A DNA stretch of 23,698 nt from a virus. The stretch is from the IMG/VR virus record IMGVR_UViG_3300042542_001328, positions 1 through 23,698 of that record. One strand, given 5' to 3'. Numbering within the stretch: the first letter of the stretch is position 1; every line of letters begins with the position of its first letter. The translations under genes were made by a program, and so were the position numbers. The notes below the pieces were generated by a model. That model saw nothing but the letters and a program-made list of their open reading frames with translations, had not been told where the DNA came from and ran no database searches. This document shows, piece by piece, positions 1 to 10,000 of this stretch.

Positions 1-60
1 TAGTAACTCCGTTCTCATTGGCACTACAAATATAAAAAAGAAAAATAAAAAAATAAAAAA
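1..60 (+). other. Left-edge leader before the first gene
   Basis: Non-coding stretch leading into the ATG at 61. It opens with TAGTAA, which could be the stop of an upstream gene, but the frame cannot be known from this window. The last 25 nt are almost pure A/T (A-rich with scattered T) and contain no Shine-Dalgarno sequence. A-rich leaders of this type recur before other genes here. No TATTTATA element is visible in these 60 nt. Confidence 0.5.
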
Positions 61-978
61 ATGGCAGAAGTTTTTGTACCCTTAAATCGGTTTCAGTCAG
101 TAGTAACAGGATTGACTGGAGAGCCGGATGAAATATATACAACACCCGCGGGTGTATCATCAATTGTGTTATCTTGTCAAATTACAAATAATAGTTTGGT
201 AACACAACCTGTAACTATTTTTGTAACATCAAACAAAGAAATACCTGTACCTCAATTTACGGATATATATAGTGGTAGTGCTTTTGTTAGTTCTTCTGTA
301 TCTTTATTGAATTTTAGTGGAAGTTTTTCTAGCGCATCTTTATTATTAAATGCAAATAGACAATTTTTAAGAAAAGAGATAGCAGCATATACATCTAATC
401 AAAATAATTTATCGGAAACTCCATTTACTTTTATATCATCATACTTTGAGCAAAATACATTAGATGATGTTGATGCAATAAAATATGATATTGTAAATAA
501 TACGACAATTAGAACAAGTAAAGCAGCAAAAGCTTATTTTGACAAAAATGGAGTATCATTAATTGATGAAACAGAATATTCAGCATCTATATTTGCTTTA
601 GATTATTTAAAAGTATTATCAAACCAAATTATAAAAAATCAATCAACAACTGGTTCTGATGCATCTCCATTATTATTTCAAGCTGGAGTTACTCAATCTG
701 TGTTAGATGGATTTGTGAATGGAACGCAATCTGGTATATCAGCATCTATATATGTGGTAAATTCTTTAGTTGATGTTATTAAAGCTACAATTGAATCTCC
801 TGTGGTTGTTGAACAAGAAGCTGTGAGGTTGGTAACAAACGTAACAATACCACCAGCAGATTCTTTATCTCCTGTTGTTTCTGGTAAATTAGTATTAGAA
901 GAAACATACGGATTTATTGTTTCTGGTTCAACTGAATTAACTGTGGTTCTTTCTTTGTTAGAAAGTGCGAATGAATAA
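61..978 (+). CDS. Phage structural protein, beta-sandwich split by a helical insert
   Basis: Product of 305 aa, with no enzyme motif and no signal peptide. Residues about 18-58 and 255-301 resemble, in order, the two halves of the 110-residue protein at 12995-13327. The shared second half reads VRLVTN...GKLVLEETYGF here and VHLVKN...QKLVLESTDFL there. The roughly 195 residues between the halves are therefore an insertion into a small beta domain. The insert begins with an SGS/FSGSFSSAS stretch of fibre character and continues with probable helices (about 130-245). The start at 61 is the first ATG after an A-rich leader. A 67-nt gap with two promoter-like motifs separates it from the giant fibre gene. 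It is probably a virion structural protein, perhaps a tail or fibre decoration. This is inferred from its neighbours and its small relative, because I do not recognise a named family. Confidence 0.8.
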   Translation: MAEVFVPLNRFQSVVTGLTGEPDEIYTTPAGVSSIVLSCQITNNSLVTQPVTIFVTSNKEIPVPQFTDIYSGSAFVSSSVSLLNFSGSFSSASLLLNANRQFLRKEIAAYTSNQNNLSETPFTFISSYFEQNTLDDVDAIKYDIVNNTTIRTSKAAKAYFDKNGVSLIDETEYSASIFALDYLKVLSNQIIKNQSTTGSDASPLLFQAGVTQSVLDGFVNGTQSGISASIYVVNSLVDVIKATIESPVVVEQEAVRLVTNVTIPPADSLSPVVSGKLVLEETYGFIVSGSTELTVVLSLLESANE

Positions 979-982
979 CAAT

Positions 983-1025
983 AATATCATTGATTGATAT
1001 TTATAAGGGATTCTCTATATTTATA
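983..1025 (+). promoter_or_regulatory. Putative tandem late promoter elements before the giant fibre gene
   Basis: Two exact copies of TATTTATA lie at 998-1005 and 1018-1025, 20 nt apart, in the 67-nt gap before the ATG at 1046. The second extends to TATATTTATA (1016-1025). A 7-bp inverted repeat (AATATCA 983-989, TGATATT 995-1001) overlaps the first copy and could be an operator or coincidence. The same element precedes five other genes here. It resembles T4 late promoters (TATAAATA) in length and composition, but in this orientation it is the reverse complement of the T4 motif. Promoter function is inferred. Confidence 0.5.
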
Positions 1026-1045
1026 ACAAAGCTGGAAAGTAACGC

Positions 1046-4000
1046 ATGGCAATTAGTAATCTATTAACGGGTAGGGTAAGGGTAGTAAGCCCGAAAAATG
1101 TAACGGCAGACAGATATCAATTTATTGATTTATCTCAAGTTGAACCAAATTTAGGGGTTCCTGATTTTTCTGCGTCATTATTAACAAATCCTGCGTTAGT
1201 AGTTTCTGATAGTGATGGTAATAGAGGATTTGCAAGAACAATTAGTTTAGACCAAATTTCAGGTTCTTTTTCTGGTTCATTTCAAGGAGATGGTTCTAAT
1301 TTAACAGGTGTAAAAGCTGATGTATCTCCACAAATATCAAGTGGTTCGGCAACAGCATCGATTTCTCCTGATAGAGGATTGCAAATAAATGTAGATACTA
1401 CCATTTTAGGTAATTTATATGTATCTCAGTCAATTATAGCTGACCAACTAATTGTAAATATAATTTCATCTTCTGTAATTTATTCATCTGGTTCAAATAT
1501 TTTTGGTGATGCAGAAAATGATAAGCAAGAGTTTACTGGTTCTGTACAAATACAATCGGAATTAATAGTTAATACTGTTACTGGTTCATCATTTAGTGGT
1601 TCTTTTACTGGTTCGTTTTTTGGAGACGGTAGAAATTTATTTAATTTACCAGAAGCAACAAAATTAGCTAGTGGTAGTGTAACCGCATCGGTATCACCAA
1701 ATACGGGATTTGTTGTAACATCAATAGCTAGTGGTTCTACTTTCACTGGTTCTCTTTTTGTAAGTGGAAACGTTGTAATACCATCTGGTAGTGGATTCTT
1801 TAGTGGTAGTGGTGCTGGGTTGTTTAACATCCCGTTATCGGCGCTTAATATTGAATCATTAGTATCAAATAGAATAGCTAGTGGTTCAGCAACAGCATCA
1901 ATTTCTCCAAATAGAGGATTGGTGGTAAATACAACCATTACCGCCTCAATGTATTCTGGTTCTGGTAAAGGATTATTTGATATTCCTATTTCTGCATTAT
2001 CACAAGAAGTATTTAGAATTGCAAGTGGTAGTGTTACAGCATCAGCATCTCCTAACTTTGGTTTTAGAGTACAATCATCTACAGTCGGTTCTCAAATAAC
2101 TGGTAGCTTGTTTGTTACTGGAAATATAGAATTAGGTGTGGGTGCGTATTATAGTGGTAGTGGTGAGAAATTATTTAACATACCTCGTTCAGCTTTAACT
2201 CCTGATGCGTTAGTAGCAACATTAATAGGAAGTGGTAGTGTAACAGCTTCAACTTCTCCTGATTTTGGATTTAGAGTAGAATCATTTCAAAGTGGTTCGC
2301 AATTTACTGGTTCTCTTTTTGTAAGTGGAGCTAGAGGTATTGAAATAGTATCCGGTTCATCTTTCTCTGGAAGTGGAGCTAGATTATTTGATATACCCGT
2401 TTCCGCTCTTAGAGATTTAGACCTTACAAGAATTAGAAGTGGTTCGGCAACAGCATCAATTTCTCCAAATAACGGATTGGAGGTAAATATATTTTCTTCA
2501 TTTACTGGAAGTATGATAGTATCCGCATCTGTAAAATACTTACCTTCCCAATCAATTCAAACTGTATTTAATGTAACTAATACTGGAGTTAATTTTTATA
2601 CTTTTAGTGGAGCAGCTGAAGGTAACAATCCTACTTTAACTTTAGTAAGAGGTATAACATATACATTTAATTTAAACGCATCGGGTCATCCATTTTATAT
2701 AAAAACAGCACCTGGTACTGGTACTGGAAATCAATATACAACAGGCGTAACTAATAATGGAGATGATGTAGGAGTTATAACATTCGCAGTTCCTGCAAAC
2801 GCACCATCGATGTTATATTATCAGTGCCAATTGCATTCAGCTATGGTTGGTACTATTAATATAGTTGATGCAATAGTTCAGAGAGATAGTGGTGTTCTTA
2901 TATATGGTGATGAAGTTATTAGTGGAAGTTTAAATGTAAAAGATGTTGTAAGAGCAAGAGAGTTTACAGGTTCAATAAGTTCATCGTTTATTCAAGGTGA
3001 TGGTAGTGGTTTATACAATATTCCTCGTTCAGCTTTCACCGGCGATTCGTTTAGAATAGCAAGTGGTAGTGTAACAGCTTCTGTATCTCCAATTGTTGGA
3101 TTTAAAGTAGAAACATCAGTAACTGGTTCTGAAATAGGTTCTCAGTTTACTGGTTCAGTTGCAGTAAGTGGTAGTGTAACCGCATCATTCTTTATTGGAG
3201 ATGGTAGTAGATTAATTAATATAACTGTTCCACCGCAAGTAGCAACTAGAATAACAACTGGGTCTATAACAGCATCTGTGGATATAAACAGAGGTTTTAG
3301 AGTTGAAGCTACTACTATTGGTTCTGAATTTACTGGAAGTATTAGAGTTTCTGGAAGCGTTGAAATTAGTTCTGGTTCATCTTTCTCTGGTAGTGGTGCT
3401 AGGTTATTTGATATTCCTAGAACTGCATTAACTCCGGATGCACTATTAACAACATTTATAGCATCTGGTTCTGTAACAGCATCGGTATCACCTAATGTTG
3501 GATTTGATGTAAAATCATCTTTATTAGGTTCTAGATTTAGTGGAAGTATATTTGCTAATAACGGAATCCGTTTAATGTCTGGCTCGTTTAGTGGTAGTGG
3601 TAGAGAATTATTTGATATACCTGTAGCAGCTCTTTCGGATTTAGATACATCAAAAATATTTAGTGGTTCGGCAACAGCATCAGTTTCTCCAAATAGGGGA
3701 TTTGAAGTATTTACAGCAACATCTAGATTCTATGGTTCAGTATCAGCTTCTGTATTTAGTGGTAGTGGTGCTGGATTAACAAATATACCATTCTCAGCAC
3801 TTTCGCAAGAATTATTTAGAATTGTAAGTGGTAGTGTAACGGCATCGGTATCACCTGAAGATGGATTTAAAGTAGTATCTACACTAAGTGGTTCTCAGTT
3901 TACTGGTTCGTTATTTGTAACTGGTGGATTTATTAGAGTTGCAACTGGTTCATTCTTTAGTGGTAGTGGTGCTGGATTATTAAACATCCCTCGTTCTGCC

Positions 4001-7000
4001 TTAAATGATGATGCACTTACAGCAACAGAAATCAAATCAGGTTCAGTAACCGCATCGGTATCTCCAAATTTTGGATTTAGAGTACAATCACAAATAAGTG
4101 GTTCTGAATTTACTGGTAGTGTTTCAATTAGTGGTAGTTTAGAAATAATAGCAACATCTGGCTCTTTAATATTAGCATCATCATCCGCATACTATGGAGA
4201 AGGTACTTATTTAAGAAACATACCTCGTTCAGCTTTAACACCGGATGCATTACTTTCTACGCTTATAGCTAGTGGTAGTGTAACCGCATCGGTAGCACCT
4301 AATACTGGATTTGTAGTAAATTCATATTCTACAATTAGTGGTAGCCTTATTGTATCATCATCAGCAAGAGCAATGCCTAATTCTGATATAGATACTGTAT
4401 TTATTGTAACAAATGAGGGTAGTGGTCTTTATAATATAAGTAATAAATTAGTAAGTGGTTCGAATCCAACATTAACTTTAGTTAGAAATGTAGAATATAC
4501 TTTTAATGTTAATGCTAGTGGACATCCGTTTTGGATTAAAGAAACACCTGGTACTGGTACTGGAAACTCATATGATTATTGGGTAACTAATAATGGTGAA
4601 GACACTGGTGTAATAACATTTTTAGTTTCAGGAAGTGCACCTGATACATTATATTACAACTGTCAATTACATTTATCAATGGCAGGTACAATCGATGTAG
4701 TAGATGCATTGTATGTACCAGCTGAAATAACATTAATTGGTGATACAAAAGTAGTTGGAGTAGTAACAGCATCTGTATTTAGCGGTAGTGGTAAAGGTTT
4801 ATTTGATATACCTCGTTCAGCATTATCGGAAGAAGTATTCCGTATTGCAAGTGGTAGTGTAAGTGCATCTGTATCTCCTGATTTTGGATTTAGAGTAGAA
4901 TCATTTGAGAGTGGTTCTGATTTTAGTGGAAGTATTAGAATTGATTCATCTTCATTCTTATATGCCGTAGGTACTTACTTAAGACAAATTCCTAGAGCAG
5001 CATTAACCGAAGATGCATTAATATCAGCTGAAATTAAATCTGGTTCAGTAACAGCATCAGTTTCTCCTGATTATGGATTTAGAGTTATTACTCCATTTAC
5101 ATCTTCAATTGATGAGAACGGATATTTTACTACACAAATTGGTTCTCAATTTACTGGTTCTATTGATGTTAGTGGAAGTTTATTTATAAATGACGTAAGT
5201 GGGGGTGTGTATATTGCATCATCTTCATTCTTATATTCAGATGGTACTTATTTAAGAAATATACCTCGTTCAGCATTAACCGAAGATGCATTAGTTTCAA
5301 CCGAAATTAAATCTGGTTCAGTAACAGCATCTGTTTCTCCTGATTATGGATTTAGAGTAATAACTGATAAAACAGGTTCACAAGTAGCAGCTCAAATTAC
5401 TGGCTCGGTTGATATTAGTGGTTCATTAACTGTTAAAGATTTTATATTTGGTGATGGTAGATTTATTACAAATGTACAAGCCGCAGCGGCTCCATTTATT
5501 GGTAGTGGTTCTGCAACGGCATCGGTAGCAGATGGTGAACGATTTGTAGTAACAACTGCAAAGACTGGTTCTGAAATAGGTTCTGAATTTACTGGTTCTG
5601 TTGAAATTAGTGGTTCATTAATTGTATCTAACTTTTTAATTGGTGACGGTACTTTTATTACAAATGTAGTAGCTGCAGCATCTCCTAAAATTGCTAGTGG
5701 AAGTGTAACCGCATCCGTATCTCCTAATTTTGGATTTAAAGTAGAAACACAAGCAACTGGTTCTGGGATTGGTTCTCAATTTACTGGTTCTATTTCAGTT
5801 AGTGGAAGTATTCAAGCATTTACATATTTTGGAGATGGTTCTAATTTAACAAATGTAGCTGCAGCAGCTGCACCAAGAATAGCATCTGGTTCTGTAACTG
5901 CATCGGTAGCACCTAACACTGGATTATTAGTAAACTCATATGTAAACATAAGTCAAACTGTTCCATCATCATCTGCTGGTTTAATTGTAAGTGGAGCAGT
6001 TTACATAAGTGGTTCAATAACAGCTTCTCGTTATGATGGAGATGGTGGGGGATTATTTAATATCCCAGCATCAGCACTTAAAGATTTACAATTAGATAAA
6101 ATACAATCTGGTTCTGCTAGAGCAATAATAGACCCAACAAAATTAGATGTAAACGTACCAATTACGGCAGCACTTTATATAGGTGATGGTGGTGGTTTGT
6201 TTAACATTCCTGCAAATGCATTGGAAGATTTGCAATTAGATAGAATTAAATCTGGTTCTGTTGAAGCTGTGATTTCTCCTAATTTGGGTTTAGTAGTAAA
6301 TACAAAAGCAAGTATATCACAATCATTAGCGGTTAGTGGCGGATTATTTGTAACTGGTGGTAATATTATATTGAACGGAAGTGGTTCTACCTTCGTTGGT
6401 GATGGTAGTGGATTATATAATATTACAATTGCTAATTTAGCATTTGAAACATCTATAATGAAATCGGGCTCATTTACGGCATCAATTTCACCTGATAAAG
6501 GATTTGTTGTAAATACATCCGCATCTATTTGGGGAAATCTTTATGTTGGTGATAATTTAAGAGCAACAACTATAACTGGTAGTACTCAAATATATTCTCC
6601 AATAGTAAGTGGTGGTTTATTGGGTACATACACATATCAAGGAAATGGACCAACTGCATCTGCGGAATATGATATTTTGAGATTTGATGAAAATAGAGGA
6701 CATTATATTCCTCAACCTGAAACTTCATTAACTGAAACTGTATCGTTTAATAATGTAAGTAGTTTAACTATTGTACATAATTTAGGGATTAGATATCCAA
6801 TGGTACAGGTTTACGCCACTGGTTCGGAAGACCAAATTTTACCAGGTACAATAAAATCAATTGATGATGATACTATTCAAATTGTATTTAGTGGATTGAC
6901 AAGTGGGCATGTGGTAATTGGTAGTGGTGGTTCTTTGATTAGTGGTACAATAGAAGGTGGTAGAGTTATTGGTACGGTATTATCAGCATCATTTGCACAG

Positions 7001-10000
7001 GTTGCTGGAACTGCTAATAGTCTTGTTGGATTTGATTCTGCATCATTATCCGCATTAGGTGATTTACAAAACTTTGTAAGAAATTCACAAACATCATCAA
7101 TGGCGGTGTTTAGTGCAGTAAGTTCTTCTTACGCATTAACCGCATCATACGCATTAAACGCAGGTGTAGGTAGTGGTACTGAATTATTTATATATCAAAC
7201 AAGTTCATTAGTAAAAGCACAAGTAGGAAAAATTCATTTTACTGGTTCTGGTGTTGATGTAATATCATCTGGTTCGGATGGTGTATTGGTAACGATATTA
7301 GGTGGTGGTGGTGGAGTAACATCATTAACCGCATCGTATGTTGCATCATCTGATGTTGATGGGCCTTTGGGAATGGATAGTATAACCTTTGCAAGAACTG
7401 CATCTTATGCATTATTTGCATTAAATACTCCATCATCTGATACATCATCATTCTTACAAATTAACACAGACCAAACAATAAACGCATCACTTACAATTAG
7501 TGGTAGCTTGGGTGTTACTGGTAGTAGTTTTTTAACTGGACCGGTTATAGCAAATAGTTCTATACAATTAAATAACTTACCAACAGGTTCATCGGAAGAA
7601 GTTGTAATTTGGAATAGTGTAACAAAACGATTAGAAAGAAGAAATATAGCAGCAGCAGTTGGTTCTTCTGGTACAGGTGGTAGTAGTGGTACTACTGGTT
7701 CATCTGGTTCATCTGGAAGTAGTGGAACTTCTGGAACATCTGGTTCATCTGGTTCATCTGGAAGTAGCGGAACATCTGGTACTTCTGGTTTAGATGGTAC
7801 ATCAGGAACTTCTGGTTCATCTGGTACATCTGGAAGTAGCGGAACATCTGGTACATCCGGTTCATCTGGAACTTCTGGCACATCTGGAAGTAGTGGTACA
7901 TCGGGAACATCTGGTTCATCTGGTACGTCTGGAACATCTGGTTCTTCTGGTACATCTGGAAGTTCTGGTTCATCTGGAACGTCTGGTACAAGTGGTAGTA
8001 GTGGAACTTCGGGAACATCTGGAACATCTGGGTCAACTGGTTCATCTGGAACATCTGGGTCATCTGGTACATCGGGTTCTTCTGGAACATCTGGTACATC
8101 CGGTTCTTCTGGTACATCAGGTACATCAGGATCATCTGGTTCATCGGGAACATCTGGTACATCTGGAACTTCTGGTTCAGCTGGTTCGTCTGGTACATCT
8201 GGAACTTCTGGTTCTACGGGTTCATCTGGTAGTAGCGGTTCGTCTGGAACTTCTGGTACATCTGGAACGTCTGGTTCATCCGGCTCTGCTGGTAGTGGTG
8301 GTTCTGCTGGTTCTTCTGGTTCAAGTGGTTCTGGTGGTACTACTGGTACAGGTGGTAGTGGTGGTTCATCTGGTACATCGGGAACTTCTGGAACATCTGG
8401 AACTTCTGGTACTAGTGGTACAAGCGGTAGTAGTGGTACATCTGGTTCGGATGGACAATCTGGTACATCTGGTACATCTGGTACGTCTGGAGAAGATGGC
8501 ACATCTGGTAGTAGTGGAACTTCAGGAACTTCTGGTTCAACTGGTTCAGCTGGTTCTTCTGGTACGTCTGGTATAGATGGAACTTCTGGTACATCGGGAA
8601 CTTCTGGTTCAGCTGGTTCATCTGGAACTTCTGGTACATCTGGTTCTACTGGTTCATCTGGAACTTCTGGCACATCCGGAACTTCTGGTTCGGCTGGTTC
8701 ATCTGGTTCATCTGGAACTTCAGGAACATCTGGTACTGATGGTTCTGCTGGTACAACGGGTTCATCTGGAACTTCGGGAACATCTGGCACAAGCGGAAGT
8801 GGTGGTACATCGGGAACTTCTGGAAGTAGTGGTACTTCGGGAACATCTGGTACTGATGGTTCTGCTGGTACAACGGGTTCTTCTGGAACATCTGGAACTT
8901 CTGGTACATCGGGAACTTCTGGAACTAATGGAACTTCTGGTTCAGCAGGTTCTTCTGGAACATCTGGTACTGATGGTTCTGCTGGTACAACGGGTTCATT
9001 TGGAACTTCTGGTTCTTCTGGAACTTCCGGAACTAATGGTTCATCGGGAACATCTGGTACGGACGGAACATCTGGAACGAGTGGAACATCTGGAACTGAT
9101 GGCTCGGCAGGTACATCTGGTTCATCGGGAACTTCTGGAACATCTGGAACTAATGGTACATCTGGAACATCTGGCTCAGCAGGTTCTGCGGGTTCGTCTG
9201 GTTCAGCAGGTTCGTCTGGTTCTACTGGTTCATCTGGAACTTCTGGTACAAGCGGTACATCTGGTTTAGATGGTACATACTTCGGTTCATCCGGAACATC
9301 GGGAACATCTGGTACAAGCGGTACATCTGGAACAAGCGGTACATCTGGTACATCTGGTACATCTGGTGTTGATGGCACATTTAATGGTAGTAGTGGAACG
9401 TCTGGAACATCAGGAACATCGGGTACATCGGGAACTTCTGGTTCTAATGGTACGGCTGGTTCATCTGGAACATCTGGAACATCTGGACAAGATGGTACAT
9501 TATTTGGTAGTAGTGGAACAAGTGGTATATCTGGTACGTCTGGAACTTCAGGTACTTCGGGAACTTCTGGAAGTAGTGGAACGTCTGGCACATCTGGTGT
9601 TGATGGTACATTTAATGGAAGTAGTGGAACGTCTGGAACATCAGGAACATCTGGCTCAGCTGGTTCGGCTGGAACTTCTGGCACATCGGGTTCATCTGGA
9701 ACATCTGGAACATCTGGACAAGATGGAACTTTATTTGGTAGTAGTGGTACAAGCGGACAAAGTGGAACATCTGGTTCAGCTGGTTCATCGGGAACGTCTG
9801 GAGCGTCTGGTACTAACGGCTCTGCTGGAACGTCTGGAACATCTGGTTTAGACGGAACTTTATTTGGTAGTAGTGGTACATCTGGAACATCTGGGACATC
9901 GGGAACTTCTGGTTCAAGTGGTACATCAGGAACATCTGGTACATCTGGACAGGATGGTACATTATTTGGAAGTAGTGGTACAAGCGGAGAAAGTGGTTCA

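Larger units (their letters stand above)
1339..6520 (+). repeat. About 22 diverged copies of a fibre beta-module
   Basis: The protein signature SG-S-(A/V)-TAS-(I/V)-SP-N-x-G-(F/L)-x-V recurs about 22 times, usually 55-110 residues apart. Between copies lie TGS(L/I)xVSG and GDG/SGSG-x-x-L-x-N/D-IP-R/x-(S/A)-AL segments. The copies differ in codons and sequence, so this is an old repeat maintained at protein level rather than a recent DNA duplication. One further copy occurs in the second giant fibre near nt 13606. Repetition of this kind fits a trimeric beta-helical shaft, which is inferred. Confidence 0.85.

Noticed and set aside
2561-4711. A host-derived electron-transport gene (plastocyanin auxiliary metabolic gene)
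   Set aside because: Both cupredoxin-like segments are embedded in-frame in a fibre with no signal peptide or separate start, so they are not free photosynthetic plastocyanin.
7405-9684. Very long antisense open frame encoding VPDVPEVP-type repeats (759 codons)
   Set aside because: It is the reverse complement of the Gly-Thr/Ser-Ser triplet array. The repeated codons avoid stops on the other strand. Pro-Val-Asp repetition with no start context or promoter is an artefact.
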